Positions 52,432 through 61,497 of a DNA stretch of 64,000 nt are shown here, piece by piece. The DNA is from JAXGPX01 sp040766745 (GTDB lineage Bacteria; Bacillota; Sulfobacillia; Fermentithermobacillales; Fermentithermobacillaceae). Under the pieces are notes generated by a model. The model saw only the letters and a list, made by a program, of their open reading frames with translations. It was not told where the DNA came from and searched no databases. The position numbers were made by a program, and so were the translations under genes. Location: the NCBI GenBank assembly GCA_040766745.1, contig JAXGPX010000009.1:18041-82040 (forward strand), given 5' to 3'. The stretch's first letter is position 1, and each line of letters opens with the position of its first letter.

Positions 52432-55326
52432 TTAGTTCTTTGCCTGGCTGAGCATCTCCAGGCGTTTTTTCAACGTCTCAAGTTTCTCATTGTTCTCCTG
52501 TTGTCTTTTTCGCTGTTTTTCAACAATATCCTCTGGTGCCTTGGCGAGAAATTCTTGATTGGACAACCGTTTTTCCGTCCTATCCAGGTCTTCCTTCAGT
52601 TCGCCTACGGCCTTTTCCAATCTTGCCATTTCCTTATCTATGTCGATCACACCTGCCAGAGGTAGAAACACCTCAGCCCCTCGAGCCACTGACGCAAGGG
52701 CATGTCTTGGACGTTCCTTTGAGTTCTTCTTATCCTGAATATCCAGTGGATCCGTCCAGGCGAGCCTCTTAATATACGGAGATAGGTTTTCCCACAGTCC
52801 CGGTTCATCAACCAGCATAATGGCCTTTTCCTTTTTGCCGGTCGGGATGTTGACCTCAGCCCGCATGTTTCGGATGCTCTTTATCACTTCTATTAAGTTT
52901 TCTACCTGTTCCTCAGCAGATTGATCAAGGCTAAAGGTACCGGGTACTGGGTAATTGGCTACTATCAGGTTGTTTTCCCGGCAGATATTTGCACGGCAAG
53001 TATTTGCCTGGCAAGCACTTGCCTGGCAGATGTCATCAGACTTGGGATCCCCGCTATTGTACGTGCTGTTGCTACCTGCATCGAGCGAACCTGTGTTTTC
53101 AGGCAGGTACGACCAGAGTTCCTCTGTGATGAACGGCGCAAATGGGTGGAGAAGTGCCAGTGAGTTCTTGAGCACTTGATAGAGCACCAATCTGGTTTCG
53201 TCTGCTGTCGCAGGGTTGGCCAGATCCTCCTTTGAAAACTCAATATACCAGTCACAGAACTGGTTCCAGATGAAGTTGATTATTATATCTACCGCTTCGC
53301 CTGGTTCATACCGGCTCATTGCATCTTCCACCGCTTCTATTGTTTGCTCCAGCCGAGACAGGATCCACCGGGATGTGAGCAGAGATGCCTGTGAGTATAT
53401 TTGTGAAGATGCTGTACCAGACGGCTGCCACCCTTCAAGGTTAGCCAGGCAGTATCTGGCTGCATTCCACAGCTTGTTGCAGAAGTTCCTGGCACCTTCA
53501 ACCTTCTCATCAAAGAAGCGCATATCGCTTCCCATAGCCACGCCGCTGATGAGAGATATTCTCAGTGCATCTGCCCCGTATTTGTCGATAACTTCCAGTG
53601 GGTCCACACCGTTGCCCAGGCTCTTGGACATTTTTCTTCCAAGGGCATCTCGTACCAGGCCGTGAATCAGCACGTGGTGGAAGGGCGCCTGTTCCATGAA
53701 CTCAAGCGACGAGAAGATCATCCTTGCAACCCAGAAGAAAATGATGTCGTACCCTGTGATAAGGATGTCAGTAGGGAAGAAGTATTCCAGGTCAGCTGTA
53801 TTTTCCGGCCAACCCATAGTGGAGAACGGCCAGAGGGCTGATGAGAACCAGGTATCCAGCACATCCTCGTCTTGATGGACCTTGCCGCCGCACTTGGGGC
53901 ACTTGTCAGGAGCTGAAGTCGCCACGATGGCCTCATTGCAGTCGTCGCAGTACCATGCGGGAATCCTGTGGCCCCACCAAAGCTGTCTGGAAATACACCA
54001 GTCTCTGATATTCTCCATCCAGTGCTCGTATATCTTTCTGAACCTTTCAGGCACAAAAGTCACCTGTCCGTCTCTGACTGCCTCAAGTGCCGGCTTGGCC
54101 AGGGGCTCCATTTTCACAAACCACTGCTCGGATATGAGGGGCTCAACAGCCGAATGGCATCTGTGGCAGTGGCCTACCGAATGCTTGAGGGGCTCGGTTT
54201 TGATCAAATACCCCTGGGTCTCAAGGTCCTCCAGCACTTGCTTGCGGCATTGGTACCTGTCTATGCCCTGATACTTTCCGGCGTCCTTTGTCATCTTTCC
54301 TTCTATGTCGATGACCGAGATGAACTCCAGGTTATGCTTCAATCCCATGTCAAAGTCGTTAGGGTCGTGGGCTGGGGTTACCTTGACGGCCCCGGTTCCG
54401 AACTCAGGGTCTACGTGTTCATCGGCGATTATGGGTATAATGCGGCCTACCAGTGGCAGCACTGCGTACTGGCCTACCAGGCGGCCGTACCTGGGATCAC
54501 CGGGGTTCACTGCTATACCTGTGTCACCCAGCATTGTCTCAGGCCTTGTAGTGGCGACTGTTATGAAGTCTGAGTACTCAGATGCAACCCGCCCTGTGTG
54601 ATCGCAGTCCTGTGAATCACAGCCCGGGTTCAAGAGCGGATATCTGATGTAATACAGGTGGCCGTCTGTATCTTCATGTTCTACTTCGATGTCTGAGATT
54701 ACTGTGCGGCAGCCAGGGCAAAAGTTTACCATGTACTTCCCGCGGTATATGAGCCCTTTCTCATATAACCTCAGGAAGACTTCGTTTACTGCCCTGGAGC
54801 AGCCCTCATCCATTGTAAAACGTTCCCTTGACCAGTCGCATGATGCACCCATCTTCTTGAGCTGGTCAGTTATGATGTGGCCGTACTTCTCTTTCCATTC
54901 CCATGCACGCTCCAGAAACTTCTCTCTGCCAAGTTCCCACCGGGACGTGCCTTCTGCAGCCAACATTTCTTCAATCTTGGCGTGGGTGGCAATTGAAGCG
55001 TGGTCGCTTCCAGGCAGCCACAAGGTTTCATTGCCCAGCATCCGGTTATACCTGACAAAAATATCTTGCAAGGTAGTATCCAGTGCATGGCCCATATGCA
55101 GGGCACCTGTAATGTTGGGCGGAGGAATTACAATAGAAAACTTGGGTTTTCCAGGACGGACGTGAGCCTGGAACAGCCCTTGGTCCATCCAATACGAATA
55201 CCATTTCTGCTCGAAACTTTTCGGTTCATAAGCCTTGGCAAGGCTCTTTCGAAGGGCCATATCAGGTTCATGTGCCTGGTTAGATGTATGGCCCTGTTCT
55301 CCCTTGCTGTTTGTGTCGTTTGCCAA
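52432..55326 (-). CDS. valS: Valine--tRNA ligase
   Basis: A 964-residue class I synthetase charging tRNA-Val. PPPNITGALHMGHAL contains the HIGH motif, GRKMSKSLGNG the KMSKS motif, and the editing domain has ATTRPETMLGD. The C-terminal coiled coil with RLEKAVGELKEDLDRTEKRL is typical of ValRS. At about residues 742-782 there is an insertion with a five-residue repeat (CQASA-CQANT-CRANI). I chose TTG at 55326 because AGAGGTGA lies seven bases upstream; the longer frame to 55374 would cover that site. Controlled by the upstream T-box. folC follows on the same strand. Confidence 0.96.
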   Translation of the reverse strand: MANDTNSKGEQGHTSNQAHEPDMALRKSLAKAYEPKSFEQKWYSYWMDQGLFQAHVRPGKPKFSIVIPPPNITGALHMGHALDTTLQDIFVRYNRMLGNETLWLPGSDHASIATHAKIEEMLAAEGTSRWELGREKFLERAWEWKEKYGHIITDQLKKMGASCDWSRERFTMDEGCSRAVNEVFLRLYEKGLIYRGKYMVNFCPGCRTVISDIEVEHEDTDGHLYYIRYPLLNPGCDSQDCDHTGRVASEYSDFITVATTRPETMLGDTGIAVNPGDPRYGRLVGQYAVLPLVGRIIPIIADEHVDPEFGTGAVKVTPAHDPNDFDMGLKHNLEFISVIDIEGKMTKDAGKYQGIDRYQCRKQVLEDLETQGYLIKTEPLKHSVGHCHRCHSAVEPLISEQWFVKMEPLAKPALEAVRDGQVTFVPERFRKIYEHWMENIRDWCISRQLWWGHRIPAWYCDDCNEAIVATSAPDKCPKCGGKVHQDEDVLDTWFSSALWPFSTMGWPENTADLEYFFPTDILITGYDIIFFWVARMIFSSLEFMEQAPFHHVLIHGLVRDALGRKMSKSLGNGVDPLEVIDKYGADALRISLISGVAMGSDMRFFDEKVEGARNFCNKLWNAARYCLANLEGWQPSGTASSQIYSQASLLTSRWILSRLEQTIEAVEDAMSRYEPGEAVDIIINFIWNQFCDWYIEFSKEDLANPATADETRLVLYQVLKNSLALLHPFAPFITEELWSYLPENTGSLDAGSNSTYNSGDPKSDDICQASACQANTCRANICRENNLIVANYPVPGTFSLDQSAEEQVENLIEVIKSIRNMRAEVNIPTGKKEKAIMLVDEPGLWENLSPYIKRLAWTDPLDIQDKKNSKERPRHALASVARGAEVFLPLAGVIDIDKEMARLEKAVGELKEDLDRTEKRLSNQEFLAKAPEDIVEKQRKRQQENNEKLETLKKRLEMLSQAKN
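52981..53030 (-). repeat. 15-bp in-frame tandem repeat within valS
   Basis: Three 15-bp units (from 52981, 52996 and 53011) resembling GCAAGTATTTGCCTG, plus the start of a fourth, encode a Cys-containing pentapeptide repeat. Confidence 0.87.
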
Positions 55327-55374
55327 TTTGTGCTCACCTCTTGAAATTGTGAAAATGGTGTGCCTTTGGCACAT

Positions 55375-55618
55375 TTAGGCCCGTTGTGTGACCTGGTTAC
55401 TTCAGGCCATTATTCCAGGCATACACTACGGGACATGGTACGGCCGGAAGTTGGCCCTCGCCGTTACTTCAGGCCATTGTTCCAGCATACACCCTTTGGT
55501 GTGCCGTTGGATCTGCTGGCCGTTTGTCCCAGGCACACACTCTTGGTATGGCTCTGGTTCAACTGGCTGTGCTTGCTGTGCTGGCTGTTTGCCTCAGGCG
55601 TACACCTTCGCCGGATAG
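55375..55618. repeat. Degenerate repeats in the valS untranslated leader
   Basis: TTACTTCAGGCCATTRTTCCAG with following CATACAC occurs at about 55397 and 55464 (67-bp spacing). Further diverged copies (TTTGTCCCAGGCACACAC, TTTGCCTCAGGCGTACACC) follow. The block lies between the T-box terminator and the valS start. Confidence 0.7.
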
Positions 55619-55624
55619 AACAAA

Positions 55625-55930
55625 TATTATGGCCCCTCCGGCACAAGGACGAAGGGGCCTAATTCGCGGTACCACCTTGTTTCCTGAACGCTCCGGCTTC
55701 CCTGGTTATGCAGGTTGCGCGTATCGTCTTTGCCGCACAGGCTGCAATGTTACAGGAATTCCAGAGGACAGGCTCTCTTGGTTATAACGGGCCGTCCGTT
55801 CAATCGTTTCCGATTGAATTCTCAGGAGCGACATTCAGCAGGGGTCTTTCCGCAGGGTTCTCAGCCGCCGGCCCTGCTCTCTGTAGGAGGTACTCTGCTT
55901 ACTACTCTCCGTCACAGAATTTTGATATTG
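55625..55930 (-). promoter_or_regulatory. T-box leader of valS (specifier GTC)
   Basis: On the minus strand AAGGTGGTACCGCG (55665-55678) is the T-box bulge. Upstream are stem I elements CAGAGAGCAGGG and GGCTGAGAACCC. A GAATGTCGCTCCTGAG block has GTC (Val) at 55830-55832 as the probable specifier, matching valS. Confidence 0.92.
55631..55659 (-). terminator. Regulated terminator of the valS T-box
   Basis: On the minus strand GGCCCCTTCGTCC and GGAGGGGCC form a strong stem with partial internal pairing, followed by ATAATATTTG. Confidence 0.8.
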
Positions 55931-56044
55931 GTTTCATTAATTATAGTCTATGTAGCGAATATTATACTAATTTTGGGTGGGAAATGGAAGAGCACGGACA
56001 ATGCAATGTTACCGGACAGTGTAAACAGCGTCTGGCGGCAAAGG

Positions 56045-56350
56045 AATCCGCAAACTGGGCTTACCATTCGGCCAAGGTCGTTCAACCAGCAGCACATTCT
56101 TCTGGAATCCGCAAGCTGGGTTTACAATTCAGCCAAGGTCGTCCAACCAGCAGTACATTCTTCTGGAACCCGTAAGCCCGACTTGCAATTCAGCCAGGAG
56201 CGTCCAACCTGTAGCACATTCCCCCAGGAATCCGGAAGCTGGGCTTACCATTCAGCCAAAGTGTTCAATTGGCAACACATTCACCGTGGGACCCGCAAGC
56301 CAGGTATACAGGCCAGTTAAAGTGTCCAATCGGCAATACATTTCCAAGGA
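56045..56350. repeat. 61-bp tandem repeat, five units
   Basis: Units opening AATCCGCAAGCTGGG begin at about 56045, 56106, 56167, 56229 and 56289, so the period is 60-62 bp. Each contains TTCAGCCAAGG-YGTYCAACC and an ACATTC end. Open frames on the plus strand are repeat translations. Confidence 0.88.
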
Positions 56351-56420
56351 AGATGTAACCCTGGGTTGTACACGAGCCGAATACGTCACCACGTAACAAT
56401 GTGGAGGTCGGATGGAAACT

Positions 56421-56563
56421 GGATGAAGGAATGATGAAGGAATGATGCAGGAATGGTGAAGGAATGATGCAGGAATGATGAAGGAATGATGCAGGAATGG
56501 TGAAGGAATGATGCAGGAATGATGCAGGAATGGTGCAGGAATGATGCAGGAATGATGCAGGAA
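56421..56563. repeat. 11-bp minisatellite (AATGATGCAGG), about 13 units
   Basis: Near-perfect 11-bp units alternate among AATGATGCAGG, AATGATGAAGG and AATGGTGCAGG. It is followed directly by GGAAACCGC-TGCAT-GCGGTTTCC (56564-56586), a perfect 9-bp hairpin that lacks a strong T run. Confidence 0.92.
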
Positions 56564-56586
56564 GGAAACCGCTGCATGCGGTTTCC

Positions 56587-56761
56587 TATCCTTATAGCTG
56601 TGTGCTCCTTGCATAGAGCAGGCCCTGGCTCAATATCATTCTTCTGAGCCTAAGTCACGTGAGCTCAAGTCAAGCAGACACTAAAGCACGTGCCTTAAGT
56701 CACGTGCAACCAAGTCAGCCTGGCCTAAGGCCTGTGAGCCCAAGTTGTGGAGTGATGGAAT
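56587..56761. other. Spacer before the amidase-domain gene with short repeats
   Basis: AAGTCACGTGAGCTCAAGTCA and AAGTCACGTGCAACCAAGTCA recur, separated by similar GCACGTGCC text. No gene was seen. Confidence 0.5.
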
Positions 56762-58240
56762 ATGCGAAGGCGGCTGCCTATTGTGATTTACCGGCGGAAA
56801 CGCATAGCGAACCTGAAGAACGCGTCAAGAAAACTAGCCATATATCTATCTGTCCTGACTCTCCTCGCCGTCCTCACTCTATATTTGCTAGACTATTTCC
56901 CGCTTGGAAACTGGAAGTCCCACCAGTCGGCTCTGGTTTCTGCAGTTAAGATGTATGTTGCATCAAAGGTTTCGCCTGAGAAGCACGAAGCAACACTTGC
57001 TGCCCAGGCCATTTTAGAGCAGAGAACCAAACTCCTACTGGGCGGAGACGCAGAGGAAATCAAGGAAAATTACGATTTATCCAGCACAACCGGTGAATGG
57101 GCTTATGAAAAGGCCAAGCACCGTGCCACCTACTTGCGAAAATGGGCGTTGGCAAGAGGGGTCCGCATTGTTGAAGCAACAAATACCTTTGAGATTGACT
57201 CAGTTTCTGAAGAAAGCGACGGTTCTTTCTGGATTGAACTGACTGAGCACACTGTATACGCGTATGAATACAGCCCTGCCGACCTGTTTCAACCTGCGTG
57301 GATTTATGGGATGGATGGGCAGGCGCCTGAATCCATCCTGACCGTCAGTTCTGCCTCTTCGACCGGTATTAGGCTTGCCGGCTGGGGGAAGAGCCATGGG
57401 ACTCCCGGATGCGGAGAAATCCACGAGTTTGGATCAAGAACAGTCCATGTTATCGAAATTGCCTTATCAGATGGCAGATGGAAGATACGAAAGGACTGGT
57501 ATATGGATCCTCTGGGAGATGACGTAAGCGAACCTGCTCAGCCAGTATCGATGTCACTGAATCATGGAATCCATGGCAGGGTGGGAATGGAGATATGGGA
57601 AGATAGCCTCTCAATGAGCCCAGTTACCTACCGGCCAATTACAGCAGCTGCTCAGGACTACGGGATCCTGGAGGCACTGAACTCTCTCAAAGTCTCAGGC
57701 AGAGCGGCTTTTGACAGGGACAAGGCTTTAGACTATGCAGTCAAGCATTCAGGGGTCCGTGCACTGCCCGACGGCGGTAGGTACAATTCAAAATATAGGG
57801 TATATACATTTATTGGCGGAGATTGCGCAAACTTTGCATCTCAGGTGCTTCATGCCGGAGGTATCCCCCAAGGCCAGGGATGGCATTACACAAAGGAGGG
57901 AAGCACTGCCTGGGTTCAAAGTGAGAGCCTGGTGTGGCATCTGCTGTCCAGCGGCAGGGGGTACCGAATCTTTAGAGGCAAGTTCGGCGAGGCGGTATCG
58001 GCCAGTCAGAGCCTGCAGGGTGAGGCATCTCCGGAATTATCCCCGGTTGACCGGTTGGAACTAGGTGACATAATTGCATACGAGATCAAAGGCGAGATTC
58101 ATCACGTTGCGGTAGTAGTAGGCAAAGATCCACGAGGGTATGTTACAATAGCCAGCCACACTGCTGACAGGCTGTATTTTCCGTGGGACCTTGGCTGGAG
58201 CGAAAACACAGTGTTCTGGTTCATTAAGATATCGTACTAG
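56762..58240 (+). CDS. Amidase-domain (Amidase_6) exported protein
   Basis: A 492-residue protein with a very basic N-terminus and one membrane segment (about residues 27-45). The C-terminal 150 residues form the putative amidase domain PF12671: the YNSKYRVYTFIGGDCANFASQVLHAGG block has the likely nucleophile cysteine near residue 355, and a later IHHVAVVVG block provides a histidine. The domain is NlpC/P60-like and often linked to the cell wall or spores of Firmicutes. The middle part has no recognised domain. The ATG follows GGAGTGATGGAAT. Confidence 0.82.
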   Translation: MRRRLPIVIYRRKRIANLKNASRKLAIYLSVLTLLAVLTLYLLDYFPLGNWKSHQSALVSAVKMYVASKVSPEKHEATLAAQAILEQRTKLLLGGDAEEIKENYDLSSTTGEWAYEKAKHRATYLRKWALARGVRIVEATNTFEIDSVSEESDGSFWIELTEHTVYAYEYSPADLFQPAWIYGMDGQAPESILTVSSASSTGIRLAGWGKSHGTPGCGEIHEFGSRTVHVIEIALSDGRWKIRKDWYMDPLGDDVSEPAQPVSMSLNHGIHGRVGMEIWEDSLSMSPVTYRPITAAAQDYGILEALNSLKVSGRAAFDRDKALDYAVKHSGVRALPDGGRYNSKYRVYTFIGGDCANFASQVLHAGGIPQGQGWHYTKEGSTAWVQSESLVWHLLSSGRGYRIFRGKFGEAVSASQSLQGEASPELSPVDRLELGDIIAYEIKGEIHHVAVVVGKDPRGYVTIASHTADRLYFPWDLGWSENTVFWFIKISY

Positions 58241-58381
58241 TGCTTAAGCCACAGAAGGTCTTTAAGTTAACGAAAGTGTTCGGCGAATGATTATGAAGTA
58301 CTCTAACAGGTGATGTACCCGAAAGTCATGTGCGAAAACAGCTGAGGTCTCAAAGAAGTGACGCATCCAGGTAAAATAAAA

Positions 58382-58456
58382 TGGTGGCCCCAACGGGGAT
58401 CGAACCCGTGTCGCCGCCTTGAAAGGGCGGTGTCTTAACCACTTGACCATGGGGCC
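58382..58456 (-). tRNA. tRNA-Glu (TTC)
   Basis: The 7-bp acceptor GGCCCCA/TGGGGCC, anticodon loop CTTTCAA with TTC, T-arm GGGTTCGATCCC and encoded CCA are all present. It closely matches the standard bacterial tRNA-Glu. Confidence 0.97.
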
Positions 58457-58464
58457 ACTTTGAA

Positions 58465-58539
58465 TGGTGCGCCCGGGGTGCATCGAACACCCGACCAATC
58501 GGTTATGAGCCGACCGCTCTGCCACTGAGCTACGGGCGC
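58465..58539 (-). tRNA. tRNA-Met or tRNA-Ile2 (CAT)
   Basis: The acceptor GCGCCCG/CGGGCGC, D-arm AGCTCAGTGGCAGAGC, anticodon loop CTCATAA with CAT, T-arm GGTGTTCGATGCACC and encoded CCA are present. The first acceptor pair is a G-C pair, so it is not an initiator. Elongator Met and lysidine-modified Ile2 cannot be separated here. Confidence 0.93.
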
Positions 58540-58545
58540 ATATGA

Positions 58546-58619
58546 TGGCTCCTCGAGCAGGACTCGAACCTGCAACCCTCCGGTTAACAGCCGGATGCTC
58601 TGCCATTGAGCTATCGAGG
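58546..58619 (-). tRNA. tRNA-Asn (GTT)
   Basis: The acceptor TCCTCGA/TCGAGGA, discriminator G, anticodon GTT in CTGTTAA, T-arm CAGGTTCGAGTCCTG and encoded CCA are present. It is the first of three tandem tRNA genes on this strand (Asn, Met/Ile, Glu), with gaps of 6 and 8 bases. Confidence 0.97.
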
Positions 58620-58813
58620 AGCAGCAATACATACTATACACACCCGTTAAATTGGTGTCAAGTACGCTCACTATACATTTTCCATGCGATTGCTTTTATG
58701 GATATTGCCACTCAAGTTCAAGCCACAATAGCACCCATGAATAACTTTCCTTTTCCAAGGTTACCATATTTCTTGCGTCTAGCGGTCACGTCTTTTTACG
58801 GAGGTGAAAAAGG

Positions 58814-59170
58814 TTGGACAATAGAGATAGAGGCGGAAATACCTGGATAGGCGTTATTATCAGATTTGTTGTATCTGCCATTGTTCTTCTTGTCCTTGGA
58901 ATGGTTTTACCCGGATTTTCAGTATTCGGGTTTACCAACGCCCTTATTGCAGCAATTGTGATTGCAGCAATCGGTTGGGCAGTTGAAGCCGTTCTGGGAG
59001 AGAGAATATCGCCGCAGTCCAGAGGCATCGTAGGGTTTATTGTAGCAGCTGTTGTCATTTATGTTGCTCAGTACCTGGTTCCGGGTATGAGGGTCTCGAT
59101 TCTAGGCTCGCTGCTTGCCTCGTTGGTAATCGGTATCATAGACGCATTCGTTCCTACTGTGATAAGGTAG
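58814..59170 (+). CDS. Small membrane protein, phage holin superfamily IV type (PF04020-like)
   Basis: A 118-residue protein with four hydrophobic segments. The blocks FGFTNALIAAIVIAAIGWAVE and SPQSRGIVGFIVAAVVIYVAQYLVPG match the 4-TMS family annotated as phage holin family IV or DUF360-like; most chromosomal members are not phage genes. No other phage gene is near. The start is TTG at 58814, seven bases after GGAGGTGA. Confidence 0.82.
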   Translation: MDNRDRGGNTWIGVIIRFVVSAIVLLVLGMVLPGFSVFGFTNALIAAIVIAAIGWAVEAVLGERISPQSRGIVGFIVAAVVIYVAQYLVPGMRVSILGSLLASLVIGIIDAFVPTVIR

Positions 59171-59391
59171 GATTTATCGATAATACTTCATATACTCGAT
59201 AACTAGGTCGTAGGTATTCCGGGCAATCCCATTTTGCAATAGGAGTGGGGCTGCCCGGTTTTATTTTTGCTGCTGCCCTACCCGGCGCTTCCGCCTGTGT
59301 AACCGGAATTATTGACGGATTTCTGTCATATCCAAGGATAGGAGGGGCGGAGAGGCTTGTGCCGTTGAAGCGGAATTGAGGGGTGAGGCGC

Positions 59392-60498
59392 TTGAGGTCC
59401 AAGAAGACCATGAGAATTCGAGCAGTTCTTTCACAGGCGTTATTCATAATCTTCCTTATTATGTTTTGCCTGTCATTTCAGCAAGATATGTCTTTGCCGG
59501 CGTTTACAGGTGACGGTTCGGGCACAGTCACCCCGGGAGATGGGTCGATTCTAACACCTTCAATATTTGATCTGCTTTGGCGGCGGCAGGGCTTCTCAAA
59601 GATTCTGCTTAAAGCAGGTATCCCCATGATCGAATATGTAGAAGAATTCAGGAAGGATACCAACATTCCCAGTATTCCCCTTCAGATTATAGGGTGGTTC
59701 ATGGGTTTCACGCCGCGGGGCGTTCACGATCTGGTCGCCACCAATCTTCCCAGGTTTACCGATGATCCGGTAATGCTGGTGGCAGACGGTGGCACCTGGG
59801 ACCCTGAAAAGGACTGGGGGCTAAGTTCAGTACTGCTGTCTCTTCCTCCTGGCGAGAAAGTAACGCCTGCCACGATTATCACCCGGTCCATGCCTGTTGT
59901 GGCCGTATATCACACCCACGCAACTGAATCGTACCTGCCTGAACTCAATAAGAAGAAGGCTGCCGACGCATTTACCAGCGATACGTCGAAATCAGTAGTG
60001 AAGGTAGGGGAGATGCTAGCAAAGGAGTTGGAACAGAAGTACAGGTTGCCTGTACTGCACTCAAAGACTGTTCATGATGAAGATTCAAGGCTGGGAGCCT
60101 ATTACAGGTCTGAGTCAACAGTTGTGGCCATACGGGAAAAGTATCCTGACTGCAAAGTGATGATAGACGTTCACCGGGACAGCCAGCCTAGGAGCTTGAC
60201 GGCGGTTACTATAGGCGGAAAGGCATATGCAAGGATGCTCCTGGTAGTTGGAACAGAGAACGCTAACTGGGTTTCAAACTACAATTTCTCACGGCAGATT
60301 ATTGCGAAACTGGAAGAACGGTATCCAGGGATTACCCGGGGGATTCTGTATGCATCTGCAGTTTACAACCAGAAGTATTCGCCTCTTGCAATTCTGGTCG
60401 AGGTAGGCGGTATCGACAATACTTTAGCCGAGTGCAAGAACAGCATGGATGCTCTTGCATGGGCATTGGCTTCGGTAGTGTTGGGAGGAGGGCAGTAA
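59392..60498 (+). CDS. spoIIP: Stage II sporulation protein P (SpoIIP)
   Basis: A membrane-anchored peptidoglycan amidase/endopeptidase that drives engulfment together with SpoIID and SpoIIM. There is one N-terminal membrane segment (about residues 10-28). The catalytic region contains VAVYHTHATESYLP with zinc-type histidine and glutamate, KVMIDVHRDSQPR with a second histidine, and ILVEVGGIDNT with the terminal glutamate. Length (368) is normal. I chose TTG at 59392 because GGGGTGAGG lies just upstream; GTG at 59383 is possible. It is the clearest evidence of a sporulation programme in the window. Confidence 0.92.
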   Translation: MRSKKTMRIRAVLSQALFIIFLIMFCLSFQQDMSLPAFTGDGSGTVTPGDGSILTPSIFDLLWRRQGFSKILLKAGIPMIEYVEEFRKDTNIPSIPLQIIGWFMGFTPRGVHDLVATNLPRFTDDPVMLVADGGTWDPEKDWGLSSVLLSLPPGEKVTPATIITRSMPVVAVYHTHATESYLPELNKKKAADAFTSDTSKSVVKVGEMLAKELEQKYRLPVLHSKTVHDEDSRLGAYYRSESTVVAIREKYPDCKVMIDVHRDSQPRSLTAVTIGGKAYARMLLVVGTENANWVSNYNFSRQIIAKLEERYPGITRGILYASAVYNQKYSPLAILVEVGGIDNTLAECKNSMDALAWALASVVLGGGQ

Positions 60499-60615
60499 GC
60501 TGCACCTTACAGCCCTCAAACGTCACCCCAAAACCTCATAAGGCCTTGGTTTATCGCCTGCATGGCCATGTTATGCAAGGCCCATGCATACCTAGCACTC
60601 TTGTCGCCCGACCCC

Positions 60616-61398
60616 CTATTGCATGGGAGTGAAGCAGCAGTATCCGATTTCATCACAACGGCGTTTGATATTTTCCCACGCAGAAGCGTCCTTGATGGCT
60701 TCGACAGCCGATGGGTATAGTATGGCGTTTTCTTTGAAGATGTGGTCTCTCAGGTTGAAAACTATGAACGACGAGAGTCCCTGCAGCTTTGCGTTGAAGT
60801 CATCAAAGTTCATTTCCCGTACACTCCTGGCAAGTTCCAGCAGAGCCTTCTTTCGGGGCCTCAGGTCGTCGTGTTCGAGCCTCATAATACGTGTTGGCCC
60901 GGTGATCCCCAGGTTCTCCATTGCAGGAAACAGCGCATCTTCTTCTCTTTGGTGATGCTTGTCGGTTTCTACCAGGTGGTAAGCTGCTTGGGTAAGTGCC
61001 TGGAGATGCTCCCCTTCCTTAGCATCTCCGGACCATGATGTCTTCTTCGAGAAGTCGTCTGCCACTTGGCTTACTGTGTCGAGGAACCCCAGAATCAGGT
61101 CGTGGTCAGTGATCAGGGTGTGCAAAGGGTGTCCCTGGCCCAAAGACTCTTTTAGATTCTGAACTTGAAGGTCGAGGACTGCCAGGTGGACTTTGCAGAG
61201 GTCCCGCAGTTCGTCAGGTGAAACACCTTGCTCCAGCAAGCGCTGTTCTGCCAGAGAGAGTTCGACTTCGCTAATGCCTTCTAAGAAATGTCTAGCCTCG
61301 GCAAGGTCCATCTCTCCGCGGTTGATACGCAGAAGCTCCTGAGCCAGCATATCGATTCTTGAGTCTGCCTGTGGGTTTATGGGATTGAAAACGGTCAT
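60616..61398 (-). CDS. DUF438 / hemerythrin-type HHE domain protein
   Basis: A 260-residue protein with an N-terminal DUF438 region (about residues 12-75: LLRINRGEMDLAEARHFLEGISEVELSLAEQRLL) and a hemerythrin-like bundle at about 90-245. Iron-ligand candidates are H in LITDHD, the H-H-E series in TDKHHQREEDALFPAMEN, H in RLEHDDLRP, and H-E in RDHIFKENAILYP. Such proteins bind O2 or NO, or repair iron-sulfur clusters (RIC-like). An Rrf2 regulator gene lies 176 bases upstream in the same direction, and a palindrome sits between them next to a promoter. Confidence 0.87.
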   Translation of the reverse strand: MTVFNPINPQADSRIDMLAQELLRINRGEMDLAEARHFLEGISEVELSLAEQRLLEQGVSPDELRDLCKVHLAVLDLQVQNLKESLGQGHPLHTLITDHDLILGFLDTVSQVADDFSKKTSWSGDAKEGEHLQALTQAAYHLVETDKHHQREEDALFPAMENLGITGPTRIMRLEHDDLRPRKKALLELARSVREMNFDDFNAKLQGLSSFIVFNLRDHIFKENAILYPSAVEAIKDASAWENIKRRCDEIGYCCFTPMQ

Positions 61399-61497
61399 TT
61401 TGTACCCCTCCCGGAATGTTCAAATTGAGATTTGGTGAGAAATCCAATGCTTTGAATGAAACCTTGTTACCCTGCTGCCCGTGTTGTCTCGCGCCTA

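Noticed and set aside
55708..56320. Two overlapping plus-strand frames of 155 and 201 residues
   Set aside because: They translate the valS T-box in antisense and the 61-bp repeat; neither has a ribosome binding site or family similarity.
56252..56614. 120-residue Ser/His/Ile-rich frame on the minus strand
   Set aside because: It reads the 11-bp minisatellite, whose frame cycles to give an artificial 11-residue repeat.
58814..59170. Holin-like gene taken as a sign of prophage
   Set aside because: No capsid, tail, integrase, terminase or lysin genes lie nearby, and chromosomal members of this membrane family are common.
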